DNA of 64,000 nt from Pseudoxanthomonas wuyuanensis (GCF_900215535.1 NZ_OCND01000009.1:1-64000), one strand, 5' to 3'; positions 48,209 to 57,330 are shown, counted from the first letter of the stretch. Translations and numbers: made by a program. The notes: generated by a model from the sequence alone, not told the origin.

Positions 48209-48340
48209 ATGAGAGATTGCAGGTGCCGGTGCTTCACGTTGACGACGATCGCGACGATGGCGGTGTTTGGCCGAGTGGTTGGTCAAGCCGCTTCGCATGT
48301 CGGGAATGACATGCCGTTCGCCATCCAACTCCAGTGCTGA
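48209..48340 (+). CDS. Possible 43-residue upstream peptide
   Basis: An ATG at 48209 preceded by GGGAGG at about 9 bp opens a 43-codon frame ending 10 bp before the TonB receptor ATG. The product begins MRDCRCRCF and has a hydrophobic middle. I recognise no family. It could be a leader peptide affecting receptor translation, or chance. The good ribosome site and close stop are the only support. Confidence 0.3.
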   Translation: MRDCRCRCFTLTTIATMAVFGRVVGQAASHVGNDMPFAIQLQC

Positions 48341-48350
48341 GGGCGCATTC

Positions 48351-51300
48351 ATGAATCGCAAGCTGAAGAAGTTCAAGTCAAAAGCCATGTTCACCTTCGT
48401 CGGTGGCATGCTGATCATCAATCCCGCGTTCGCACAGGATCCGCAGGCGCAGACGGCACAGGAGACCTCGGATCAAGCGACCACGCTCGATACCGTGGTC
48501 GTCACCGGCATACGTTCCAGCCTCGATCATGCAATGAACATCAAGCGCGATTCCGCTGGCGTGGTCGATGCGATCAGCGCAGAGGACATCGGCAAGTTCC
48601 CGGATACCAACCTGGCCGAATCGCTGCAGCGCATTACCGGCATCTCGATCGAGCGCCGCGACGGCGAAGGCGCGCAGGTCACCGCCCGCGGCTTCGGCCC
48701 CGGCTACAACCTGATAACGCTCAATGGCCGCCAGATTCCCGGCGCGGACGGCTTCGGCGCCGGCGGGCTGGAGACCGGCGGCGTCGGTTCGGGTACCCGC
48801 GGCTTCAACTTCGCGCAGTTGGCCTCCGAGGCGGTCAACGGCGTCACTGTGTACAAGACCGGCCGCGCCAATACGCCCAGCGGCGGCATCGGCGCCACGG
48901 TCGACATCCTGACCGCGCGCCCGTTCAACTTCCCTGGCGGCGAGGTGGTGGCCAACGGCGGCGTCAAGGCTGTCTCCGACGACTCCCAGATCTTCGGCAA
49001 CAGCATCACGCCCGAGATATCCGGCATCTTCAGCTACGCCAACCCGGACAAGACCTGGGGCGTCGGCGTCAACGCCAGCTACCAGAAGCGCCGCGGCGGC
49101 TCGGTGCAGGCGACGGAGAATACCTGGAACGTCGCGCGCTGGACCGGCACCGACTCGCGCCTGCGCCCGGGTGGCGTGGTCGAGAACGCGCCGCAGATCG
49201 GGCAGCTCTACAGCATGCCCAACGACCTGCGCTACGCCTTCCAGGATTTCGAGCGCGAGCGCGTGAATGGCCAGGCGGTGTTGCAGTTCGCGCCGACCGA
49301 TGCGTTCACCTTCACCCTGGACTACACCCACTCGACCAACGAGATCTCGCAGAACCGTGGCGAGCAGACGATGTGGCTGCAGAACAGCCTCTCGCACGTG
49401 ACCTTCGACGGAAACACCGACGTGGCCACGCCGATCTACATCCGCGATATCGCCGGCAGCGCCAAGGACTTCGGCTTCGAGCAGCAGCGCGACGAGCAGA
49501 AGTACACCTTGGGATCGCTGGGCCTGAACGCCCGCTGGGACGTCAACGACCGCTTCTCGCTGACCTTCGACGCGCACAACACCAAGGTGCGCAGCCGCCC
49601 GAACGACCCGATCACCGGCGGCAGCTCGACGGCGTTCAGCCTGGCCGGCCTCGCGCCGGACAGGGTGAACAACAACTGGGCGCAGGAGTACTGGTTCAAC
49701 GGCGGCCTGCCGATCATGGCGCGTACGCTGTATCCGACCACCGCCGACGCGCTGGCCAATACCAACGGCGTGGTCAATCCGGACTTCGCGCCTGAACAGC
49801 TGGGCTCGCAGATCCTGCGCATCTGGTCGACCCGCCAGGACAGCGAGGTCAAGGAAGGCCGCATCGACGGCGAGTTCAATTTCGACAACGGCCGCTTCCA
49901 GTTCGGCATCGATTCGGCGAAGTCGTCGATGCGGCGGCTGAACGTGGACGGGCATGCCCACCTGATGACCCTGGGCAACTGGGGAGTGGACGATGCCGGG
50001 CAGGTACCGGGCATGACCGCGCTGTTGCGGCAGATGAGCATCACCGACAAGTTCAACGACTTCAGCACCTCCGGGGCCAACAGCAACGCCTGGTACGGCA
50101 ACGCCAGCGAGCTGGCCAAGTGGGCCGAATCGGCCTGCGCCGACGGCAGCGCGCCGGCGGTCTGGCCGGATTGCGACGCTATCAGTTCCAGGGTGCGCTC
50201 GACCTACGACGACAACAACCTGGTCGAGGAGAAGACCAACGCGGTGTACGTCCAGTGGGAACAGGACGGCATGCTCGGCAACTTCCCCACCAACACCGTC
50301 ATCGGTGTGCGCTACGAAAAGACCGATGTGGAATCGACCTCGGTCATCCAGGTGCCGGGCGCCATTCGCTGGATGTCCAACAACGACTTCGTCATCGAAC
50401 GTACGGCTGAAGCGATGCCGTTCAGCGAGAAGGCCAGCTACAGCTACGTGTTGCCCAACCTGGACTTCAGCATCGACTTCACCTCCGACATCAAGGGGCG
50501 TGCGTCGTACAGCAAGACCATCGCCCGCGCGCCCTACGGCAATCTGTACGCCGGCCCGACCGCAGGCGCTCCCAGCGGCTCGATCCTGTTCGGCGAATCC
50601 TTCCGGGCGACCGGTTCAGCGCAGAACCCGAGCCTGCTGCCGCTGGAATCGGACAACCTGGACCTGGGCGTGGAGTGGTATTTCGCACCGTCCAGCTACG
50701 TATCGGTGACCTACTGGAACAAGCGGGTCAAGAACTTCATCGGCAATACGGTGGTGCGCGAGAACCTGTACGGGATCACCGACCCGACCTCCGGGCCGGA
50801 TGCGCAGGAGGCGCTGGCGTTCCTCAACAGCCAGGCCTGCGCGGACCAGGTGAGCGCGGCGGGCAACGACGTGGCCGAGGGTTGCGCGGGCAACTACACG
50901 ACGCTGTTCACCGCCCTGGCGATGCTGCGCAATGCCGGCGCGACCGGCGGACTGGCGGCCTACGACGGCAGCAATACGCAGGTCATCGACATGGAGTCGC
51001 GCTTCGACATCCTCGGCGAAGCCGACGACCCGCTGTACATGTTCGATGTGAACCGGCCGTTCAACCAGCGTGCCGCCAAGCTGCATGGCTGGGAAATCGG
51101 AGGCCAGTACTTCTTCGGCGATACCGGCTTCGGCGTTCTGGCCAACTACACCATCGTCCAGGGCGACGTGGGCATCAACCGGGCGGGCGATCCGGGTTCG
51201 GACCAGTTCGCGCTGCTGGGCCTGAGCGACACCGCCAACCTCGTGCTGATGTACGAGAAGTACGGCTGGTCGGCCCGACTGGCGTGGAACTGGCGCGACG

Positions 51301-51536
51301 AGTACCTGCTGGCGGCCAACCAGAACGGCAACAACCGCAACCCGTACTTCGTCGAGGCGTACTACCAGTACGACCTGAGCGTCGGATACCGGTTCAACGA
51401 CAACTTCGCGGTGTCGTTCGAGGCCATCAACATCACCGGGGAGGACACGCGCTGGCATGCCCGCACCGAGAACCAGATGGTCCGCCTGGTCGACAACTCG
51501 CCGCGCTACATGCTGGGTCTGCGCTACACCTTCTGA
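48351..51536 (+). CDS. TonB-dependent receptor (Xanthomonas/Caulobacter class)
   Basis: This 1061-residue outer-membrane receptor imports a substrate too large or scarce for porins. It has a signal peptide ending in NPAFAQ, a TonB box TLDTVVVTG at about 44-52 and a plug with the class-typical AEDIGKFPDTNLAESLQRI. A 22-strand barrel ends SPRYMLGLRYTF with the terminal Phe. The ATG at 48351 is preceded by GAGGG. Receptors of this class often import plant oligosaccharides. The neighbours here (SapC, cupin-like, halogenase, DUF6445) form a recurring set with it. Confidence 0.95.
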   Translation: MNRKLKKFKSKAMFTFVGGMLIINPAFAQDPQAQTAQETSDQATTLDTVVVTGIRSSLDHAMNIKRDSAGVVDAISAEDIGKFPDTNLAESLQRITGISIERRDGEGAQVTARGFGPGYNLITLNGRQIPGADGFGAGGLETGGVGSGTRGFNFAQLASEAVNGVTVYKTGRANTPSGGIGATVDILTARPFNFPGGEVVANGGVKAVSDDSQIFGNSITPEISGIFSYANPDKTWGVGVNASYQKRRGGSVQATENTWNVARWTGTDSRLRPGGVVENAPQIGQLYSMPNDLRYAFQDFERERVNGQAVLQFAPTDAFTFTLDYTHSTNEISQNRGEQTMWLQNSLSHVTFDGNTDVATPIYIRDIAGSAKDFGFEQQRDEQKYTLGSLGLNARWDVNDRFSLTFDAHNTKVRSRPNDPITGGSSTAFSLAGLAPDRVNNNWAQEYWFNGGLPIMARTLYPTTADALANTNGVVNPDFAPEQLGSQILRIWSTRQDSEVKEGRIDGEFNFDNGRFQFGIDSAKSSMRRLNVDGHAHLMTLGNWGVDDAGQVPGMTALLRQMSITDKFNDFSTSGANSNAWYGNASELAKWAESACADGSAPAVWPDCDAISSRVRSTYDDNNLVEEKTNAVYVQWEQDGMLGNFPTNTVIGVRYEKTDVESTSVIQVPGAIRWMSNNDFVIERTAEAMPFSEKASYSYVLPNLDFSIDFTSDIKGRASYSKTIARAPYGNLYAGPTAGAPSGSILFGESFRATGSAQNPSLLPLESDNLDLGVEWYFAPSSYVSVTYWNKRVKNFIGNTVVRENLYGITDPTSGPDAQEALAFLNSQACADQVSAAGNDVAEGCAGNYTTLFTALAMLRNAGATGGLAAYDGSNTQVIDMESRFDILGEADDPLYMFDVNRPFNQRAAKLHGWEIGGQYFFGDTGFGVLANYTIVQGDVGINRAGDPGSDQFALLGLSDTANLVLMYEKYGWSARLAWNWRDEYLLAANQNGNNRNPYFVEAYYQYDLSVGYRFNDNFAVSFEAINITGEDTRWHARTENQMVRLVDNSPRYMLGLRYTF

Positions 51537-51573
51537 GCCCAGCCGCGCCGGTTCCTCGGACCGGCGCCGCATC

Positions 51574-51609
51574 GGGGCCGCTGCGCAAGCAGCGGTCCCG
51601 TTTTCTTTC
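51574..51609 (+). terminator. Terminator after the TonB receptor gene
   Basis: CCGCTGC/GCAGCGG with a GCAA loop, extended by GGG/CCC, is followed by GTTTTCTTT. It separates the receptor transcript from the SapC block. Confidence 0.8.
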
Positions 51610-51642
51610 GGGCGTGCCGGCGGGGTCTTCGCCTTTGCCCCG

Positions 51643-51656
51643 AAAGCGCTAACATC
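51643..51656. promoter_or_regulatory. Second operator-like site, upstream of the SapC gene
   Basis: GAAAGCGCTAACATC shares AGCGCTAACATCC with the site upstream of the TonB receptor, though its left half is diverged. TAACAT (51650-51655) could be a -10 box, 30 bp before the SapC start. The pair suggests joint control of both blocks. Confidence 0.45.
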
Positions 51657-51685
51657 CATGCGAACGCCACGCGCCCAGAGCCGAC

Positions 51686-52447
51686 ATGCCACGCTACGAA
51701 CTGCTGAACAATGTGACGCACAGGGACCTGCGCGTCGTTACCCGCTTCGGCCGCGAATACGGCGACGAGGTCGGCCTGGTGCCGGCGTTCCCGACCGAGT
51801 TCGCCGAGTTGCAGCGCGAATACCCGATCTTCCTGCGCAAGGACCGCGACAGCGGCCACTGGCAGGCCGTCGCGCTGCTGGGGTTCGAGTCGAACGAGAA
51901 CCTGTTCCTGCAAGACGGGCGCTGGAATGCCAACTACCTGCCCGGCTACGTCGCGCGCGGGCCGTTCCTGATCGGTTTCCAGCAACAGGACATCGACGGC
52001 GAACTGCGCAACGAACCGGTGATCCATGTCGACATGGACCACCCGCGTATCTGTGTCGGGGAAAGCGGGTCCGAGGCGGCTCAAGCGGTGTTCCTGCCGC
52101 AGGGCGGCAACAGCGCCTACCTGGAACACATCATGGCGGTGTTGCGCGGTATCCGCGACGGTGACGACGCCGGCAAGGCGATATTCGCCGCATTCGACGA
52201 ACTGGGCCTGATCCAGCCGGTCAACATCGAGCTGAAGTTCGACGAAGAGCACGGCGCCAACCTGACCGGGCTGCATGGCATCGACCGCGATCGCCTGGCC
52301 GCGCTCGACGCCGAAGCGCTGCACCGCTTGCACCTCAACGGCTACCTCGAAGGCGCGTACCTGATGCTCGCATCGACGCACAACCTGCGCCGGCTCATGG
52401 CGGAAAAGCAGCGCCGCCTGCGCCTGCAGGACGCCGCGGCGGCCTGA
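51686..52447 (+). CDS. SapC family protein
   Basis: The 253-residue soluble protein matches the SapC family, named after a Campylobacter S-layer locus protein but of unknown biochemical role. Typical stretches are YELLNNVTHRDLRV at the start, EFAELQREYPIFLRKD, LLGFESNENLFL, and the conserved WNANYLPGYVARGPFLIG at about 81-98. No signal peptide is seen. It is the first gene of the block SapC, cupin-like, halogenase, DUF6445 and ends 5 bp before the next gene. Confidence 0.9.
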   Translation: MPRYELLNNVTHRDLRVVTRFGREYGDEVGLVPAFPTEFAELQREYPIFLRKDRDSGHWQAVALLGFESNENLFLQDGRWNANYLPGYVARGPFLIGFQQQDIDGELRNEPVIHVDMDHPRICVGESGSEAAQAVFLPQGGNSAYLEHIMAVLRGIRDGDDAGKAIFAAFDELGLIQPVNIELKFDEEHGANLTGLHGIDRDRLAALDAEALHRLHLNGYLEGAYLMLASTHNLRRLMAEKQRRLRLQDAAAA

Positions 52448-52452
52448 TCGCG

Positions 52453-53475
52453 ATGATCGGCGCGATCGCCAGCGTGCGCGAGTTGCCGGATTGCCAGCCG
52501 GGCGCATTGCCTTTGGACGAACTGCTCGCCGCCGGCCAGCCGGTCGTACTGCGCGGCATTGCTCGCGACTGGGGCCTGGTCCAGGCAGGCCGGCGCGGCA
52601 TGCTCGAGGCAATGGACTATCTGCGTGGCCACTACAACGGCCAGCCGGTGACCTATTCGTACGGCAGCCCGGAAATCGCCGGGCGGCCGTTCTACAACGA
52701 CGATTTCACCGCGCTCAACATCGAGGTGCGGCGCAGCCCGCTGGGCGAAGTGCTCGAGGCCATCGCCGCGCACGCCAGCGATGCACAACCGCCCACGTAC
52801 TACGTGGCTTCGCTGCTGGTCGATACGCGCTTCCCGGAATTCCGTACGCAGAACGATTTCGATCTTGCCGCGCACGGCATCCACGCGCCGCCAAGCATCT
52901 GGATCGGCAACCGCGTTACCGCTTCGTGCCATTACGACGCGATGGAGAACATCGCCTGTTGCGCGGTCGGCCGCCGCCGCTTCACCGTGTTTCCGCCGGA
53001 GCAGGTCGCAAACCTGTATCCGGGGCCACTGGAGCCGACGCCGGGCGGACAGGTGGTCAGCGTGGTCGATTTCGCCAATCCGGATTTCGAACGTTACCCG
53101 CGTTTCCGCGACGCTCTGGCTGCGGCGCAGACCGCGGTGTTGGAACCAGGCGATGCGATTTTCATTCCCAACCTGTGGTGGCACCACGTGCAGGCGCTGC
53201 AGCCGTTCAACGTGCTGGTCAACTACTGGTGGAATGCCGCGCCGGCATACATCCCGGCGCCGCCGCAGGCGCTATACCATGCGCTTTGGTCGCTGCGCGA
53301 CCGGCCTGAACGCGAAAAACAAGCTTGGCGAGCGCTATTCGACTACTACGTGTTCGGCGATGCGCAGCGCGCCGGAGAACACCTGCCGCCGCAGGCGCGC
53401 AAGACGCTGGGACCGATCGACGAAACGCTGGCGCGGCAACTGCGCGCGATGCTGATAAACAAGCTGAACCGCTGA
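52453..53475 (+). CDS. Cupin-like (JmjC-type) Fe(II)/2OG oxygenase homologue
   Basis: This 340-residue protein resembles the cupin_8/JmjC-like dioxygenases (FIH-related). It has the iron-binding HxD in TASCHYDAMENIACC at about residues 154-168, and the distal His in IFIPNLWWHHVQAL at about 237-250. A G-R-x-F stretch (VGRRRFTVFPPEQ) follows the HxD. Such proteins hydroxylate amino-acid side chains or small molecules. Here the substrate is unknown, but the gene recurs beside halogenase-like genes and TonB receptors. It is 13 bp before the halogenase gene. Confidence 0.88.
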   Translation: MIGAIASVRELPDCQPGALPLDELLAAGQPVVLRGIARDWGLVQAGRRGMLEAMDYLRGHYNGQPVTYSYGSPEIAGRPFYNDDFTALNIEVRRSPLGEVLEAIAAHASDAQPPTYYVASLLVDTRFPEFRTQNDFDLAAHGIHAPPSIWIGNRVTASCHYDAMENIACCAVGRRRFTVFPPEQVANLYPGPLEPTPGGQVVSVVDFANPDFERYPRFRDALAAAQTAVLEPGDAIFIPNLWWHHVQALQPFNVLVNYWWNAAPAYIPAPPQALYHALWSLRDRPEREKQAWRALFDYYVFGDAQRAGEHLPPQARKTLGPIDETLARQLRAMLINKLNR

Positions 53476-53488
53476 GGGAAGGGGAACC

Positions 53489-55075
53489 ATGAGCGAAAAG
53501 AGAATCCGCAAAGTTGTGATTGCCGGTGGCGGCACCGCGGGCTGGGTGGCCGCGTGCGCGTTGACCCATCAGTTCCGCGACTTGCTCGACATCACCTTGG
53601 TGGAGTCCGAGCAGATCGGCACGGTCGGCGTGGGCGAATCGACCATTCCGACCATCCGCACCTTCCACCGCCTGCTGCAGATCGACGAGCGCGAGTTCCT
53701 CAGTTCCGTGGCCGGCAGCTTCAAGCTCGCTATCTCGTTCGAGAACTGGAAGCATCCGGGCGATCACTACTTCCATCCGTTCGGCACGACCGGCATGAAC
53801 ACCTGGTCGTGCGACTTCCACCAGTTCTGGCTGGAAAGCCTGCGCCGCGGCGGCAAGTCCGAACTGGGCGACTACTGCCTGGAGACCGTCGCCGCGCGGG
53901 CGAAGCGCTTCGCGCTGTTCGACCAGGCCGGCGCCAGCGCCCAGCAGTGGTCGATGCGCTGGGTCCAGTCGCCGACCTCGCTTGAACGCGCCGACGTCAG
54001 CTACGCGTACCATTTCGACGCCGCGTTGTACGCCGCCTTCCTGCGCCGCAAGTGCGAAGGCCGCGGCCTGACCCGCGTCGAGGGCAAGATCCGCGAGGTG
54101 CGGCAGGATCCGGAGAGCGGCTACATCCAGGCGCTGGTGCTGGAGGATGGGCAGGTGGTGGAAGGCGACCTGTTCATCGACTGCACCGGCTTCCGTGGCC
54201 TGCTGATCGAGCAGACCCTCAAAACCGGCTACGAGGACTGGAACAACTGGCTGCCGTGCAACCGCGCCGTGGCGATGCAGATCGAATCGGTCGAGCCGCC
54301 GGTGCCCTATACCCGGGCGATCGCCCATGAGGCCGGCTGGCGCTGGCATATCGCCTTGCAGCACCGGGTCGGTTGCGGCTGGGTGTTTTCCAGCGCGCAC
54401 ATGTCCGACGACGAGGCCGCGGCCAAGCTCAAGGCCGCCAACGACAACGCACCGATGGTGCGCGAGCCGTGGCTGGTGTCGTTCCGTACGGGGCGCAGGC
54501 TCAAGGCCTGGAACAAGAACGTGGTTTCGCTGGGGTTGGCAAGCAGCTTCATCGAACCGCTGGAATCGACCAGCATCCATCTGACCCTGAGCGCGGTGAC
54601 GCGGCTGGTGCAGATGTTCCCCTTCGCCGGCATCGACGATTCGATCGTCGACCGCTACAACGATGTGAGCCGCGACGAACTGGAGCATGTGCGCGACTTC
54701 ATCATCCTGCACTACCACCTCAACCAGCGCGACGAGCCGCTGTGGCGCGACTGCCGCGAAATGAAGCTGCCCGACGCCTTGGCCCAGCGCATCGCCGTGT
54801 TCCGCGACACCGCCTATGCCTGGCAGGGCGAGGACGAGCTGTTCCGGCTGGACTCGTGGACCCATGTGATGCTGGGGCAGGGCGTGGTGCCGCGTGAGCA
54901 CCATCCCCTGACGCGAGGCCTGGGCGATACGGACATGGCACGCCTGTTCCAGGGCATCCGCGCTCCGATCAACCGGATGGTGGAGGCGATGCCGTCGCAC
55001 GGGGAGTTCCTCAAGCACTACTGCCCTGCCGATCCTGCGGTCTGGAACCTGCGCCGATCGATGCCGGTGGGCTAA
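53489..55075 (+). CDS. Flavin-dependent tryptophan halogenase-like protein
   Basis: This 528-residue enzyme has the PrnA-type fold. The FAD motif is GGGTAGW at about residues 13-19, followed by the GVGESTIPTIRTF block. The catalytic Lys is in SFKLAISFENW and the conserved Glu in FIEPLESTSIHL. The halogenase signature WxWxIP reads WRWHIA, with Ala in place of Pro. Characterised relatives from TonB-linked loci (BrvH, Xcc4156-type) brominate free indoles in vitro, but their natural substrates are unknown. AAGGGGAA precedes the ATG. It overlaps the DUF6445 gene by one base (TAATG). Confidence 0.92.
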   Translation: MSEKRIRKVVIAGGGTAGWVAACALTHQFRDLLDITLVESEQIGTVGVGESTIPTIRTFHRLLQIDEREFLSSVAGSFKLAISFENWKHPGDHYFHPFGTTGMNTWSCDFHQFWLESLRRGGKSELGDYCLETVAARAKRFALFDQAGASAQQWSMRWVQSPTSLERADVSYAYHFDAALYAAFLRRKCEGRGLTRVEGKIREVRQDPESGYIQALVLEDGQVVEGDLFIDCTGFRGLLIEQTLKTGYEDWNNWLPCNRAVAMQIESVEPPVPYTRAIAHEAGWRWHIALQHRVGCGWVFSSAHMSDDEAAAKLKAANDNAPMVREPWLVSFRTGRRLKAWNKNVVSLGLASSFIEPLESTSIHLTLSAVTRLVQMFPFAGIDDSIVDRYNDVSRDELEHVRDFIILHYHLNQRDEPLWRDCREMKLPDALAQRIAVFRDTAYAWQGEDELFRLDSWTHVMLGQGVVPREHHPLTRGLGDTDMARLFQGIRAPINRMVEAMPSHGEFLKHYCPADPAVWNLRRSMPVG

Positions 55076-55773
55076 TGCTGCTGGAACCGCATCCCGGGTT
55101 GCGCATCAGCAAGTTCGCCATCGGTGCGGAAGGCGCGCCGCTGCTGGTCATCGACAATGCGGTGGCCGCACCGGAGAAGCTGGTGAACAAGGCCGCGCGC
55201 AGCCATTTCTCGGCGCAGGGTGCCTATTTCCCGGGCATTCGGACGCGCGCGCCGGCCTCGTACGAGTACTTCCTCGAAGCGCTGCTCAGGCCGCTGGTAC
55301 GCGAACACTTCGGCATGGAGCCGGGTCGCTTGCAGTTCCCGATGTGCCACTACTCGCTGGTGACGACGCCCACGCAAAAGCTGGACTTCCTGCAGCGGAT
55401 ACCGCATATCGATTCGACCGCGGCCAATGGGCTGGCGACCGTGCATTACCTGTTCCGCGGCGACTGGGGCGGCACGGCCTTCTACCGCCACCGCAGCACC
55501 GGCTACGAATGCATCGACGAGGCGCGGCGTGACATCTACTACCAGCGGCTGCAGCAGGAAAGCCAGGGCGCCGATGCGCCCGGCCCCGGCTATATCGGCG
55601 GCGACACCGCGCTGTTCGAACGGATCGCCCAGGTGGACGGCGTGTTCAACCGGATCGCGATCTACCGGCGCAATTCGCTGCATTCGGGCATCATCGACAA
55701 CGCGCGGGTGCCGCCGCCGGATCCGCTGAACGGGCGGCTGTCGATCAACAGCTTTGTCGACGTACTGGACTGA
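55075..55773 (+). CDS. DUF6445-like protein of the halogenase cluster
   Basis: This 232-residue protein appears to be the DUF6445 type found with TonB-linked halogenases. It has LLVIDNAVAAPEKLV near the start, RTRAPASYEYF, and LDFLQRIPHIDS. The WGGTAFYRHRSTGYE and NSLHSG segments contain spaced His residues (PHID, YRHRS, LHSG) that could bind iron, as in 2-oxoglutarate oxygenases. That last idea is inference. It is the last gene of the block and shares a TAATG junction with the halogenase. Confidence 0.8.
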   Translation: MLLEPHPGLRISKFAIGAEGAPLLVIDNAVAAPEKLVNKAARSHFSAQGAYFPGIRTRAPASYEYFLEALLRPLVREHFGMEPGRLQFPMCHYSLVTTPTQKLDFLQRIPHIDSTAANGLATVHYLFRGDWGGTAFYRHRSTGYECIDEARRDIYYQRLQQESQGADAPGPGYIGGDTALFERIAQVDGVFNRIAIYRRNSLHSGIIDNARVPPPDPLNGRLSINSFVDVLD

Positions 55774-56011
55774 GGCGCGGCCTGCCCGGGAAACGGCAAC
55801 CGCCCCTGGGGCATTCGGGCAACGGACTTTCGTCGCTCCCGCGTAGGCGAGGGTCCGATGGCCCCTTCCTTCTCCGAAGGAATCCGCCCAAGCAAGGCAA
55901 TGTTCTGCCGGCGCTTGAAGCAAAGGCTCGTGAGCGGTTTCGCAATGGCCGCATTGCCGGCGAAAGCGGCAGCCTGGCATTGCTGCGCGGCTTCGCTTCA
56001 ATAAAGCGCCA

Positions 56012-57094
56012 TCATTCGATGGCCTGCAGGATCACGCTGTGCCAGCCGGTGCGGTAGGTCTCGTAACCGGGCGAGGCGGCCTGGGCGATGCAGTGCGCAC
56101 GTCCTTCGAACGGGGTTTCCAACGCGCCGCGCGGCTGCGCGAACAACGCGGCCCGGCCGGGGAAGTCCAGGAGCGGCTGGCTGTCCTGGCCCGCGGAATC
56201 GGCCAGCACCCGGCCCTGCGAATCGACGATGCAAACCCGGCTGCGGCGCCATTCGGCATCCGACAGCGGCGTACGTTCGACGATGGTCTGCGCCAGCGCA
56301 TCCCAGCGGAATACGATGCCCAGCACACCCAGCGGCCGGCCGTTGACGCGCCCGCCTTCGCGCACCGTGCACGAGTAGATCAGTGCGCGCTGCCCACCGG
56401 CCAATGCGCTGGCATGCATCGGGTGGAAACCGAATTCCTCGCCCGAGCGGGTGCGCACCGCGCTCTGGAACCATTCCTGCTGCGCCACCGGCTGGCCCAC
56501 CGAGTCGTACTGGCGCGGGCGGCCATTGGCGATGACCCGGCCATCCAGGTCCGCCAGCACCAGGTCGAAATAGACCGTATAGGAATCCAGGATCTGCGCC
56601 AGCCGGCCACTGGCGTGGGCCAGGGTGTCGGTATCCGGTCTCTGCGCGGCATCGACCACGGCGGTGTCGGTGGCCCACCAGCGCACATCGCAGCTGCGCT
56701 CGTACAGGTTGCGGTCGATCAGGTCGATATTGCACAGCGCCAGTTCGGTCAGCCGGGTGCGGCGGACATCGCTCTGCAGGCGTTCCAGTTGCTCACGCAG
56801 TTCGCTGCCGGTCTGCCCGGCCATCCGGCCGATGTCCTGCGAGGTGTCGCTGACATTGCGCGACAGGCTGTCCATTTCCTGTGCGATGACGCCGAAGCTG
56901 CGGCCGGCGGCACCGATGCGCACGGCCTCGATGCGCGCATTCATCGAGATGATGCGGGTGACCCGGTTGATTTCGTCGATGCGCTGCAGCGACTGGCGCA
57001 ACTGCTTGAGCAGTGCCTCGGAAATGCCGGCCACCGAGCGGATGTGGTCGTCGACGCTGGCGTCGGTTGCCGCGGATGCAACACGTTCGTTCAT
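56012..57094 (-). CDS. Soluble chemoreceptor-like protein with C-terminal Cache-like sensor
   Basis: The 360-residue protein has no membrane segment or signal peptide. Residues about 20-110 resemble the methyl-accepting signalling hairpin (ISMNARIEAVRIGAAGRSFGVIAQEMDSLSRNVSDTSQ), but the tip is shortened relative to true receptors. Residues about 130-355 resemble a Cache-type sensor: SYTVYFDLVLADLDGRVIANG, EWFQSAVRTRSGEEFGF, RALIYSCTVREGG, LGVLGIVFRWDAL, RVCIVDSQGRVLADS. The order is reversed from membrane receptors. Its ligand and its partner kinase are not evident. AGGA precedes the ATG. It is flanked by repeat-rich spacers, not chemotaxis genes. Confidence 0.75.
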   Translation of the reverse strand: MNERVASAATDASVDDHIRSVAGISEALLKQLRQSLQRIDEINRVTRIISMNARIEAVRIGAAGRSFGVIAQEMDSLSRNVSDTSQDIGRMAGQTGSELREQLERLQSDVRRTRLTELALCNIDLIDRNLYERSCDVRWWATDTAVVDAAQRPDTDTLAHASGRLAQILDSYTVYFDLVLADLDGRVIANGRPRQYDSVGQPVAQQEWFQSAVRTRSGEEFGFHPMHASALAGGQRALIYSCTVREGGRVNGRPLGVLGIVFRWDALAQTIVERTPLSDAEWRRSRVCIVDSQGRVLADSAGQDSQPLLDFPGRAALFAQPRGALETPFEGRAHCIAQAASPGYETYRTGWHSVILQAIE

Positions 57095-57330
57095 GGCGTT
57101 CCTGAGCGGGAGAGGGCGGACTGCACCGCGGCCATGCCACGGAGGCGCGATGCGTTGTTGCCGTTGAGGCGCTATCGGCGCTGGTGTTCAGGACTTTAAT
57201 CGGCACCGGAATGGTGCGTCTTGGCGGTAAAACGATGGCACGGCCCGCATGTAATGGAGCGGCATGAGCCGCGACCGTACCGTCCGCGCGCAAAGCCGGA
57301 AGGTGCGAATGCAGAATTGGCGGCGCAAGA

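Noticed and set aside
47391..48237. Small open frames after the glycosyltransferase genes
   Set aside because: No coding signals; only the 43-codon frame next to the receptor has a good ribosome site and was kept as a weak candidate.
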